From Bifidobacteriaceae bacterium (GTDB lineage Bacteria; Actinomycetota; Actinomycetes; Actinomycetales; WQXJ01): a stretch of 47,618 bases of DNA. Positions 1 through 7,149 of the stretch are shown here, piece after piece. Numbering within the stretch: the stretch's first letter is position 1; each line of letters opens with the position of its first letter. The translations under genes were made by a program, and so were the position numbers. Under the pieces are notes generated by a model. It had not been told where the DNA came from, did not search any database, and saw only the letters and a list, made by a program, of their open reading frames with translations. Location: the NCBI GenBank assembly GCA_031265345.1, contig JAISCU010000423.1:1-47618 (forward strand), given 5' to 3'.

Positions 1-2
1 CT

Positions 3-587
3 GCCGATGCCGCCGTCACAGTCGAGATCATCAGCGACTTTGTCTGCCCCTGGTGCCGGACGCTGGAGGAAGCCCATGGGCAGACCCTCGCGGCCAAGGC
101 AAAGGCGGGCGAGATCAGACTGGTCATCCACCCGGTTGTGAACTCCGTCCTGGCCGATCTCAACGACCACTATTCGCAGCGCGCCCTCCTGGCGGTCGAA
201 ACCGTGGCGGCCCTGGAGCCGGACAAATTCTGGGCTTTCTACGAGGCGCTATGGGCCAATCAGCCGGAGGAGTCGAAGACCGGCAAGGACCTGACCGACG
301 CGGCGATCGGGGACCTGGCCGCCTCCGTGGGTGTGACCGATGCGACCATCGAGCGGTTCACGGACTCGCCGGTGGCCGAATGGGCCGAATGGTCCTCCGA
401 CGAGGCGTCGAAGCGGGCTAGCGGCACGCCGGTCGCGTACTTGTCCTTCGACGGCTCCGAGCCGCAGGTCTGGAACGGCTGGCTGTTGAGCGGCACGGAC
501 GCCGATGGCCAGGAGGTCTACGCCCCCGGCGACCTCGACAAGGCCATCGCCAACGTCAAGGCAGGCAAAGCGCCGGACGACGAGTAA
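3..587 (+). CDS. DsbA/thioredoxin-fold thiol oxidoreductase, 5' end outside window
   Basis: The frame is open from the first bases of the window to a TAA at 585-587, so the true start and any N-terminal membrane anchor lie upstream. The visible part begins with a beta strand (VTVEIISDF) followed directly by a CPWC motif encoded at 45-56. This is the redox-active CxxC of the thioredoxin fold in the position typical of DsbA-like extracytoplasmic disulfide oxidoreductases (thioredoxin_4/DSBA families). Downstream there is a helical insert (FWAFYEALWANQPEESKTGKDLTD) and a strand with the cis-proline-type context GTPVAYLSFDG, both expected for this fold. In actinobacteria such proteins oxidise or isomerise secreted proteins. 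The substrate is unknown. tRNA-Thr follows 72 bases downstream. An internal ATG at 138 would remove the CPWC motif and is not the start. Confidence 0.85.
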   Translation, partial: ADAAVTVEIISDFVCPWCRTLEEAHGQTLAAKAKAGEIRLVIHPVVNSVLADLNDHYSQRALLAVETVAALEPDKFWAFYEALWANQPEESKTGKDLTDAAIGDLAASVGVTDATIERFTDSPVAEWAEWSSDEASKRASGTPVAYLSFDGSEPQVWNGWLLSGTDADGQEVYAPGDLDKAIANVKAGKAPDDE

Positions 588-659
588 CCTTAGCCAAGGC
601 CGTTTCGGGTCCAGCGCGCTGCGGGCACCAGCCCGGCCGGTCGCGGCGGCCCCGGCCCC

Positions 660-732
660 GCCACCTTAGCTCAGTTGGTAGAGCTTCCGCCTTGTAAGCG
701 GACGGTCGTCGGTTCGAGTCCGACAGGTGGCT
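660..732 (+). tRNA. tRNA-Thr (anticodon UGU)
   Basis: A 73-base cloverleaf can be drawn by eye. The acceptor stem GCCACCT (660-666) pairs with AGGTGGC (725-731), with discriminator base T732. The D arm holds AGCTCAGTTGGTAGAGC, the anticodon loop CTTGTAA is at 691-697 with anticodon TGT at 693-695, and the T arm contains GGTTCGAGTCC. The anticodon UGU reads ACA (threonine). The 3' CCA is not encoded (CCG follows), as is common in actinobacteria. A 14-bp hairpin starts 15 bases downstream. Confidence 0.97.
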
Positions 733-747
733 CCGCAAAGATGAGAA

Positions 748-781
748 TATGTACGATGCCGCGCGGACGGCATCGTACATA
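748..781 (+). terminator. 14-bp hairpin after tRNA-Thr; compact copy of the GATGCCG/CGGCATC repeat
   Basis: Bases 748-761 pair perfectly with 768-781 around a 6-base loop (CGCGGA). The position just after the tRNA suggests a terminator or processing hairpin, though the following T-rich stretch (GTTTGAGTTTT) is weak. The inner stem ACGATGCCG/CGGCATCGT is the core of the dispersed intergenic repeat seen elsewhere in the window (for example 28392-28561), so it may equally be a minimal member of that family used as a terminator. Confidence 0.6.
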
Positions 782-920
782 CGTTTGAGTTTTCGCCGCT
801 GGGGCCGGGAGCCACCGTGGGTCGGCGCACGCCGGATTCGGGACACAAGATAGTTTGATGTAGAGTGAAATTGCCGTCCAGGCGGGGCGGCGTTCTGACA
901 ATCAATCCGGGGGAGAACCG

Positions 921-1568
921 ATGCGGAGAGCCGCCCTACCTTTGTCCATCTGCCTGGCTGTTGGGCTCGCGGCGTGCTCGCCGAGCGGGACGCCGGCCGA
1001 GCCGCCAGCTTCGCAGGAGCCCATCGAGTCCGCTGAGGCTTCCGAGGCGCCTGAGCCGAGCGAGACGCCCGAACAAGCCACGAAGACCACTGGCGGCGAG
1101 GAGGTCGCGGTCGGCGAGGTCCTCACCGACGACTTGATGGGCACCCATTTCAAGGTGATCTCCTACATCCCGTCCCTGCCGATCCCGGAAGACTTCGACG
1201 TGGACCATTGGGCGGCCTACGACGGCGCTCAGGTCCTGGCGATGCAGGTCGAGCTCGCCGTGGACCAGGACACGAAGTACTCGGTGGTCGCCATGCCTGC
1301 AGAGCTGAACCTTTATGGGGCTGGCGGCAACGGCATCCCGGCGCAGGCCGCGGAGATCCTGATGAAGGAGTCGTACGCGGACCAGTACCCCCTGGTGGAG
1401 CAGGCCGAGGCTGGCGAAACCAAGACCGGTTGGGTCGCGTTCATCTTGAAAGACGCCACGGGCGCGGCGCCGTTCACCGTCAAAGTGGAGCGCCAGGCCG
1501 CGGGCGTGCTGGGCAGCGACGAGACCATCCCCGCCGCCGAGTTCTCCTTCGAGCTTCCGGCCGCCTGA
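921..1568 (+). CDS. Secreted lipoprotein of unknown function
   Basis: The product has 215 residues. It starts with a lipoprotein signal peptide: MRRAA, a hydrophobic core, then lipobox LAAC with the lipidated cysteine at residue 19. A low-complexity Ser/Glu/Pro linker (about residues 20-55) would hold the domain away from the membrane. The remaining ~160 residues look like a single beta-rich domain (HFKVISYIPSLP, VLAMQVELAV, TGWVAFILKD, FTVKVERQA). The pattern recalls DUF4352-type immunoglobulin-like lipoproteins of Gram-positives, but I see no decisive motif. The start ATG has GGGGGAGA about 6 bases upstream. It is flanked by tRNA-Thr and a repeat-rich non-coding region, so it is probably monocistronic. 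Function unknown. Confidence 0.85.
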   Translation: MRRAALPLSICLAVGLAACSPSGTPAEPPASQEPIESAEASEAPEPSETPEQATKTTGGEEVAVGEVLTDDLMGTHFKVISYIPSLPIPEDFDVDHWAAYDGAQVLAMQVELAVDQDTKYSVVAMPAELNLYGAGGNGIPAQAAEILMKESYADQYPLVEQAEAGETKTGWVAFILKDATGAAPFTVKVERQAAGVLGSDETIPAAEFSFELPAA

Positions 1569-2377
1569 CCCCGACGATTGGGCAAGGCCGCCGGGCCGCA
1601 GTTGGCGCCTGTCCCCAGCTGTGACTATTCAGCCTCCGTGGGCCTGACGGCAGGCGCCGAATAGTCGCCCCAATCGCTGTTACGACGGACATTACGACGT
1701 TTGCACGATGCCGCCGACTCGGCTCCCGCTCGCACGGTCGGACTCGAGGTGGTCGCGCTGGCCGCCTCCTGACTGCCATCCGCCCGCGCTCGGCCCAATC
1801 GAATCCGCTGATTTGCGCGTTGGAACTCATCGAGTCTGGTGTTCTGCGTTCGACCGTTGGGCGTTCTGCCTGGTCACCGCGTTGGGGTCGTCCTCGGCGG
1901 CGCGCAAAACAGCGGACTCGATGCGGAATGGAGGGAAGCCGCCTCGACTTTCTGAGCGGCAGCGGGGCGGGACGGCCCCAGACCCCGAAATGCAGGCTGA
2001 CGGCGTTCGTGGTGGCCGGAGTCGTGCCACGAACCCCGCCGAGGCGCATTTCACGCCCGGACCGAGGTCGCGGGACGGCCGCGGGCGCCCGAAATGCGGG
2101 TCAAACGTGTTCGTGGTGGCCGGAGTCGTGCCACGAACCTCGTCGAGGCGCAATTCACACCCGAGTCAGCGGACTCGATGTGGAAGAGTGAGCAAGTCGG
2201 TGGACCCGATGTGGACACGGCGCGGTGCTTGCCTAGCCGGGGCAGACGTTGCCGACCTGGTGCCAGGAGACGCCCCGGCGGCATCGGCCACCAGAAGGGG
2301 GTGCCTGACCCCGCGTTCCAACCTGGCGTTCCGGGGCGGCCCGAAGGACGAGGGATCCCGCTTGGCCGAAGCGGACC
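1569..2377. repeat. Gene-free region of about 0.8 kb with degenerate repeats
   Basis: No convincing gene is present; open frames occur on both strands as expected from the base composition. The region holds: (1) a solo TTGCACGATGCCGC repeat end at 1701-1714; (2) two ~75-bp direct copies at about 1984-2058 and 2088-2162, offset exactly 104 bp, each carrying the hairpin GTTCGTGG...CCACGAAC (2005-2034 and 2109-2138); (3) short repeats of CATCGAGTC/GACTCGATG in both orientations near 1830, 1915 and 2170; and (4) GGCGGCATCGG at 2277-2287, a degenerate right end of the family in (1). Confidence 0.6.
1623..1666 (+). terminator. Candidate terminator hairpin after the lipoprotein gene
   Basis: GACTATTC (1623-1630) pairs perfectly with GAATAGTC (1659-1666), and GCCT/AGGC can pair inside. 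It begins 54 bases after the stop codon. No T-tract follows. The preceding sequence (AGTTGGCGCCTGTCCCCAGCTG) resembles the palindrome at 33305-33356, so this may be a repeat rather than a dedicated terminator. Confidence 0.4.
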
Positions 2378-3361
2378 CTACAGGGGCAGCGCGCCGGTGG
2401 CTGCGGCGGCGGCGACGTAGAGCGGGAAGATGGGCCAGGCCCACTTGAGGAACTCTTTGGCGTACTCCGCGAAGGTGATCTGGGTGCGGTCCACCAGGAC
2501 GTAGATGAATGCGACCAGGGGCGAGGCGAAGTGGAGGGCCTGCCCCATCATGGCGGCCACGCCCATGTCGAGCGGGGTCGCGCCGAACTCGTAGGCGACG
2601 GGCGCGACCACCGGGAGGATGCCGAAGTAGAAGGCGTCGTTGGACAGGAAGATCCCCCCGGTAGGGCGATCACGGCGAACAGGATCGGTATGTGGCTGCC
2701 CCATGACTCGGGCAGCCAGCTGATCATGTTGTCGGCGATGGCCTGGGACATGCCCGACCCGTTCAGGATGCCCATGAGGGCGCAGGCCGCGAAGATCACG
2801 ACCACTGGGCCCATGGCGTCGGCGCCGGCCTCGGACAGGCGGACGCGCTGGTCGTCGACGCGCGGGTAGTTGATTAACAGCGCGATGGCGGTGCCTACCA
2901 TGAACAGCACGCCGCCGTTGCCGACCCCGGTGATGAGCAGCGTCATGATGGCCAGCGTCATCACCAGGTTGACCCAGAACAGCTTGGGGCGCTTCAGTTC
3001 GACGTTGCGGGCTTTGAGGTCCTCGATGACGCCTGTGACGTCGACCTCGGTGATGACGCCGCTCTCCTTGGTCCAGCCGAGGCGCCGGCGCTCCTCGCGG
3101 CCGATGACGGTCGCCATGACGAAGACGTAGACCATGGCCGCGGCAATGGAGGGGATCAGGGCGGGGAAGAGGTCGGTGACCTCGATGTCCAGCGCCGACA
3201 TCACCCGCGCGAGCGGACCTCCCCAGGGGAGGAAGTTGAGAATGGAGTTGGGGATGACTATCAGCATCGCCAGGTAGACCATCTTCATCTTCATTTTCCG
3301 GAACAGGTCCAGCGTCGCGGCCGTCACGATCAGGACGGTGGTGGTGCGGTCGCCATGGCGA
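2378..3361 (-). pseudogene. CitMHS-family citrate/metal transporter, 5'-truncated and frameshifted
   Basis: Two minus-strand reading frames join into one CitMHS-type secondary transporter (uptake of citrate complexed with a divalent metal). The upstream frame carries GDRTTTVLIV, corresponding to the conserved DGDGTT segment, then several membrane segments. The downstream frame resumes with GGIFLSNDAFYFGILPV and runs to the TAG at 2378-2380. The switch lies at a run of six C (2654-2659); one extra base restores ALPGGIFLSNDAF in one frame. Homology begins only at about 3350, so roughly the first quarter to third of the family's usual ~430 residues is missing. The truncation argues for a real pseudogene even if the frameshift were a sequencing error. 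The break sits beside the toxin-antitoxin promoter, suggesting that insertion of that module removed the 5' end. Confidence 0.8.
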
Positions 3362-3408
3362 GGGCTGAAAGCTCTATGGCCCCCGATCGCCAGGCGCGCA
3401 CCGTCCAC

Positions 3409-3437
3409 TTGAGTCGATATAGAGTCGGCTCTATACT
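3409..3437 (+). promoter_or_regulatory. Promoter and operator of the higBA-like pair
   Basis: A -35 TTGAGT (3409-3414) and -10 TATACT (3432-3437) are separated by exactly 17 bp. The inverted repeat TATAGAG-TCGG-CTCTATA (3418-3424 and 3429-3435) fills the spacer and overlaps the -10, which is the expected site for autorepression by the XRE antitoxin. The toxin GTG at 3444 lies at the predicted transcription start, so the transcript would be leaderless. Confidence 0.75.
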
Positions 3438-3443
3438 GGGGAC

Positions 3444-3797
3444 GTGTCTTGGGATGTGCGCCTCTGGGAAGACGTGGAGGCGTGGGTACTGGGGCTGGAT
3501 GACGAGACCTACGACCTGGTGGCTGCTGCGATCACTCGGCTGGAGTCGGAAGGTCCCGCGCTCGGGAGACCGACGGCCGACCGGATCGAGAGTTCCCGCC
3601 ACCACAACATGAAGGAGCTCAGACCTGGATCGGCGGGGCGCGGCAAGATCAGGATACTGTTCGCCTTCGACCCGAGACGACGAGCGATCCTGCTCGTCGC
3701 CGGCGACAAGGCCGGGAGATGGAAGCAATGGTACGACCGAACCGTCCCTTTGGCGGACGATAGATTTGATGAATGGCTCGATAGCGAGGATGAGTGA
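3444..3797 (+). CDS. RelE/HigB-like toxin (phage Gp49-like family)
   Basis: The product has 117 residues and matches the Gp49-like/HigB branch of the RelE superfamily: an N-terminal amphipathic segment (DVRLWEDVEAWVLGL), a helix (ETYDLVAAAITRLESEGPALGRP), then the strand set MKELRPGSAGRGKIRILFAFDPRRRAILLVAGDKAG and a WKQWYDRTVP tail. The basic residues in KELRPG, RILFAFDP and the GDKAG..KQWY segment are where this family places ribosome and mRNA contacts. Family members cleave mRNA on the ribosome. It precedes its antitoxin, the usual order for HigBA, and ends one base before the antitoxin start chosen here. GTG is chosen as start because it sits immediately after a strong promoter. Confidence 0.88.
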   Translation: MSWDVRLWEDVEAWVLGLDDETYDLVAAAITRLESEGPALGRPTADRIESSRHHNMKELRPGSAGRGKIRILFAFDPRRRAILLVAGDKAGRWKQWYDRTVPLADDRFDEWLDSEDE

Positions 3798-3798
3798 G

Positions 3799-4119
3799 AT
3801 GAGCAAGACCGTCGCCTGGAGCGAGGTGCGCGCCAAGCGCCCATCGCATGAAGCCGCCGTCGCCAAGCACGTCGCGCGGATGGAGGCCGAAGAGCGTGCC
3901 TTCCGGCTCCGCGAGATGCGCGAGGAGTTGGGCGTTACCCAGAAGGAACTCGCAGAGCGCATGGACCTCACCCAGCCGACGATCTCGGCGCTGGAGTCCG
4001 GAGACCTGGATCGCTCAGGTCTGGCCACGCTGAGGTCCTACGTCGAGGCGCTCGGCGGCACTGTCGAAGTCACCGCCACGTTCGGGGACCGCAAGCTGGT
4101 GCTGTCAGCGCACGCCTAG
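3799..4119 (+). CDS. XRE-family antitoxin (HigA-like)
   Basis: The product has 106 residues. An N-terminal helix (VAKHVARMEAEERAFRLREMREELG) leads into a helix-turn-helix of the XRE/Cro type (VTQKELAERMDLTQPTISALESGD), followed by a C-terminal strand segment (VEVTATFGDRKLVLS). This architecture is standard for antitoxins paired with Gp49-like toxins: it binds and neutralises the toxin and represses the operon at the inverted repeat 3418-3435. The ATG at 3799 has GAGG at 3786-3789 as ribosome binding site. An ATG at 3790, overlapping the toxin by 8 bases, is the alternative start. Confidence 0.88.
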   Translation: MSKTVAWSEVRAKRPSHEAAVAKHVARMEAEERAFRLREMREELGVTQKELAERMDLTQPTISALESGDLDRSGLATLRSYVEALGGTVEVTATFGDRKLVLSAHA

Positions 4120-4647
4120 TTGACGCCGCCGAGGCGGTCGGCCATGGCCACTTGGATCGTGGTCGAATCCCCCCGGTGAGCCGAAGGACCTCTGCCTCGC
4201 CTTCCGTCACCCTTTCTGTCACCTCAGGGGCGACAAGAGCGGCCAAAAGGGATGATCGTTGTGAACACATCCCCCAGCGGACTCCGGTGACTGGCCGGAG
4301 TAGATGCGGGCGTCGCGGTCCAGATTCCGCAGGCCTGAGGCGCGGGCGCCGGCCAGCCCCACGTTGACGATGAACCAGTCCATGGTGTGCTTGGCGATGA
4401 GGGGCATGGTCTGGGCCAACGTCTGCGGCAGGTTGCATCGGATCATCAGACGTTGGACGATGCCGCTTGGCCGGGTCCGCCCTTCAGGTCGGTTAGGCGC
4501 GCGCCCGGTCGGAGCCGGATCGGAGAGAGGCTATCGGACCCGGCGAGCCAGTCCGACTCCCGGGTTTGTCATGTCTGCCGACCGGGCAGATCCTTGACAT
4601 CGCGGGCCCGGGCGTGCCTCTGCCGACGATGCGGGTCTTCGGCCGGT
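4120..4647. other. Gene-free region with a possible decayed gene and a solo repeat end
   Basis: No intact gene. On the minus strand, short frames look protein-like but are split: one at 4446-4219 (LIAKHTMDWFIVNVGLAGARA, GLRNLDRDARIY) and one ending at 4120 with GDSTTIQVAMADRLGGVN and a stop. They may be remnants of one degraded gene; I do not recognise the family. A solo repeat end TTGGACGATGCCGC lies at 4453-4466. Confidence 0.4.
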
Positions 4648-5103
4648 CTAACGGTGGGTGTTTCGGCGTCGGGCGCTGATGAGGAGTGTTCCGACGGTTA
4701 TGAGGAGCGCGGCTGCGAGGGTGGCCCAGGCGGCTTGCGCCCCGGTGACGGGCATGTCGCCGTCGGTCGTGGGCGGGCTGGTCGATGGCGCTCCCGGCGG
4801 CGCGGCCTGGGTCGGGGTGGGAGCGGTGGTGCCGGTCGGGCCGCCGGGCGGTGGGCCGACGGGCGAGGGCTCGGAGGTGGGTTCGTCGAACGGGGAGCGG
4901 GTGGCCGACGACGGCTCGGTGGCGGGAGCAATGGAGACGTCGATGGTGACGTCGTCGGCGGTGGAGGCCTGGGCGATGCCCGCGGCCAGGAGCAGCCCGA
5001 TCCCGAGGGCGGCCGCGAGGCGCGCGGGCCGTGGGCGGCGCGGGGGTCGGCTGGTCCTCGGTGTTCGCTGGCGGTCGGCCGCCGGGTGGTTGGTCGCGGT
5101 CAT
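4648..5103 (-). CDS. Small cell-wall-anchored protein with MPVTG sorting signal
   Basis: The product has 151 residues. The N-terminus is a long basic signal peptide (Arg/Pro-rich, then AALGIGLLLAAGIAQAS). A short strand (DDVTIDVSIAP) is followed by a Pro/Thr/Ser-rich spacer of about 60 residues. The C-terminus is a sortase-type signal: MPVTG at about 117-121, a hydrophobic stretch and ARRRNTHR. The first residue of the motif is Met rather than Leu, a variant some sortases accept; anchoring is therefore inferred. Its ATG overlaps the stop of the upstream DUF916-type gene (ATGA at 5100-5103), so the two are translationally coupled and probably act in one surface assembly. Confidence 0.8.
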   Translation of the reverse strand: MTATNHPAADRQRTPRTSRPPRRPRPARLAAALGIGLLLAAGIAQASTADDVTIDVSIAPATEPSSATRSPFDEPTSEPSPVGPPPGGPTGTTAPTPTQAAPPGAPSTSPPTTDGDMPVTGAQAAWATLAAALLITVGTLLISARRRNTHR

Positions 5104-6188
5104 GGTTGTCCTTCCTGGTCGGCGCCCCCGGCGGGGTCCGGCCGGTGGGCGGTTCCGATGCGGGCGCGTTCGTCTTGGCGGGCTTGTTCGATCATGGCCG
5201 CGGTGCGGCGCCGGGACCGGCTCCGGCCGAGGCGGGCGGAGGCGACGATGAGGGCGAGGCCGGCGAGGCACGCGAGCTGGGGCCAGGGCGGTGTCCAGAC
5301 CCACACCTCGGCCGCCACGGGTCCTGCCGGAACCGGTTCGGCCCCGTACGAGGCGGCAACGACCGGCTCCGCGGTGATGGTGGCGTTCGTGCGCACCAGC
5401 GGCCAGACCCCGCCGACCACGACCTCGACGTGGCGGCTGGCGCCCGGCAGGAGCTCTATCCGGGGCGCGCCGTCCGGCGGGAAAGAGGCTGTCCCGCTGG
5501 CCGCGACTGTGCCGGTCACTATCAAGGCGACATTGCCGGTGTTGGTCAAGTCGAATCGGACTTTGAGGCGTCCGGGCCGGGCCGGGTTCCAAGACACGTC
5601 GTAGCCGGTCTTGACGCCGCTGATCTCGAGGCCGGGCGCCAGTTGGCCGGTGACCCGGGTCATGACCCTGATCCCGAAACGGGAAGTCACTCCCAGGCCC
5701 GACCCGGAGCCCTGCGCGGGGGCCGACATGATGGTGGCGGCCACCCCGGCGGCGTGGTCGCCGGGCTCGGCGTTCGCTGGGACGGTGATTGTGAACGGCA
5801 CCACCGCTGTCGCGTCTGGCTCGACCTGGACCTGGGGGGCGATCCCGATCCACTTGCCCGCGTCGGTCGACTCTTCCGGCCTGTTGAGCATATTGAACCG
5901 GCCGGAGGCGGTGAAGTACCCGTCGGCGGCGACGAGCGAGAATGTCACCGGTTCTTGGGACAGGTTCGTGACGGCCAGATGCTCGGTGGCCCGTTCGCCG
6001 GGCTCGAGCTCCAGCTCGATCCGGTGGCGCCCGTCCGGGCCGTCCTGGTCGGCCGGCGCGACCGACCACACCACCGAGCCGTCCTCGGCGTCCTGCGCCC
6101 AGGCGACCGCGCCCGGTGCGAGCATGACCGCCGCGGCCGCGCCCGCCAGCAGCGCGGCCAGCGGCCGGGCGGTGTCCTGGCTGGTCAT
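5100..6188 (-). CDS. DUF916-type (WxL-interacting-like) secreted protein with C-terminal membrane anchor
   Basis: The product has 362 residues starting at MTSQDTARP (ATG 6188-6186); the frame is open further upstream but has no signal peptide before this Met. After a signal peptide (LLAGAAAAVMLAPGAVAWA) comes an Ig-like domain with the DUF916 pattern: ELELEPGERATEHLAVTNLS, a G.F..L........AGKWI segment and VPFTITVPANAEPGDHAAGV. A second beta domain follows (RPGRLKVRFDLTNTGNVAL). Then a membrane helix (WPQLACLAGLALIVASA) and a basic cytoplasmic tail. In Firmicutes such proteins bind WxL-domain proteins and peptidoglycan. Here the WxL-like gene lies 97 bp upstream and the anchored partner overlaps downstream, so the three form one operon. 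Confidence 0.8.
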   Translation of the reverse strand: MTSQDTARPLAALLAGAAAAVMLAPGAVAWAQDAEDGSVVWSVAPADQDGPDGRHRIELELEPGERATEHLAVTNLSQEPVTFSLVAADGYFTASGRFNMLNRPEESTDAGKWIGIAPQVQVEPDATAVVPFTITVPANAEPGDHAAGVAATIMSAPAQGSGSGLGVTSRFGIRVMTRVTGQLAPGLEISGVKTGYDVSWNPARPGRLKVRFDLTNTGNVALIVTGTVAASGTASFPPDGAPRIELLPGASRHVEVVVGGVWPLVRTNATITAEPVVAASYGAEPVPAGPVAAEVWVWTPPWPQLACLAGLALIVASARLGRSRSRRRTAAMIEQARQDERARIGTAHRPDPAGGADQEGQP

Positions 6189-6285
6189 TCGGCTGCTCCT
6201 GACTCTCGGATGGTCGAGGGGCCGCGCTTGACCAACCGGCTTCGGCACAGCCCCTCGACTCGCTTCGCTCGCCTCCCTCAAGCTG

Positions 6286-6918
6286 TCATTCTTCGAACAG
6301 CGACAGGGTCAGCGTCGACGTGTACGTGCCGGGCGCGACCGTGGGAGCGGTCTTCAGGAACAGGTCCGCCTCCGCGGTCCACTCGCCCTCGCTCACCACG
6401 TCCTTCGACGGGTCCGTGGTTTCGAACAAGAACTCCTGGTCAACCAGGCCGACATTGTTCGGGCCGGAGTCCAGCGCCGTGTCCACCCTTGGCCCGGGCG
6501 CGACCGCCCCCGACGCGCCGCCGTCGATCAGCCTCGGCCCCCACCCGAGGTTCTGGGCCAGGATGTCCGGCTGGCCCGAGTCGCCCTCGAAGTCGGAGGC
6601 CGATCCGAGCACGTACCAGACCACGTCGTCGGCGATCTGGTCCTGGTCGCGGGTGTCCGTCACCTTCACCTCCGGCAGCGTGCCGGTGAACTGGCGGACC
6701 AGCGCGGTCGATCCCGACTCCGTCAACGTCGCCGCGTTGGTCTTCACGCTCATCGCCAACAGGCCCTCCCCGCTGAGCGGCTCGATCTCCGCCGTCAGGA
6801 CGACCTCCTCGTCCTCGCCCCACTGCTCCTGGTCCGCCCAGGCCATCCCGCCGACCCCCGTCAGCGCCGCGGCGCCCAACAGCGCGGCCGCGAGCCTCGC
6901 GCAATCTCTTTTCCTCAT
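6286..6918 (-). CDS. WxL-like secreted surface protein
   Basis: The product has 210 residues from ATG 6918-6916, preceded by AAGGA-type ribosome binding sequence. It has a signal peptide (MRKRDCARLAAALLGAAALTGVGGMAWA) and then a beta-rich domain: VVLTAEIEPLSGEGLLAMSV, PEVKVTDTRDQDQIADD. A conserved-looking C-terminal strand (APGTYTSTLTLSLFEE) ends the chain. The terminal YxxxLTLSL strand and the small size fit the C-terminal WxL-type domains that bind peptidoglycan non-covalently, although the canonical Trp-x-Leu pair is not obvious. First gene of the three-gene surface operon. The assignment relies partly on the DUF916-type neighbour. Confidence 0.7.
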   Translation of the reverse strand: MRKRDCARLAAALLGAAALTGVGGMAWADQEQWGEDEEVVLTAEIEPLSGEGLLAMSVKTNAATLTESGSTALVRQFTGTLPEVKVTDTRDQDQIADDVVWYVLGSASDFEGDSGQPDILAQNLGWGPRLIDGGASGAVAPGPRVDTALDSGPNNVGLVDQEFLFETTDPSKDVVSEGEWTAEADLFLKTAPTVAPGTYTSTLTLSLFEE

Positions 6919-7095
6919 GGTTCCTTGATTCCTTCCTGCATTGGATAAAACTGACTCGATACATTTCTTTGGGTCGCGGCGCGGTGTCGGCGCGGCGCCC
7001 ACGATGGTCGCCGCTGCCGGGCCGAGGCCGTCCGCGGGGGAGGGCGCCTGGGCGTCGTCCCGCGCCGTTGTCTTGTGTCGTCGTGTCGCGGCGAG

Positions 7096-7133
7096 CTGGC
7101 CGGGCCAAGGACCTCGTGCCGAGGCCCGGCCAG
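7096..7133 (-). terminator. Terminator hairpin after the first GH3 gene
   Basis: CTGGCCGGGCC (7096-7106) and GGCCCGGCCAG (7123-7133) form a perfect 11-bp stem with a 16-base loop. It begins 17 bases beyond the stop codon of the minus-strand GH3 gene. No T-tract follows, which is usual in GC-rich actinobacteria. Confidence 0.65.
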
Positions 7134-7149
7134 CAGGCTGGCCCCGGGG

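Noticed and set aside
1708..2448. Open frames of 100-246 codons in both strands of the region after the lipoprotein gene
   Set aside because: They cover repeats in both orientations, lack ribosome binding sites and show no recognisable domain.
4648..6069. A 473-codon minus-strand frame spanning the small MPVTG gene and its upstream neighbour
   Set aside because: Only the last 151 codons make protein sense; the rest is an Arg/Pro/Gly-rich shadow of the DUF916-type gene in another frame.
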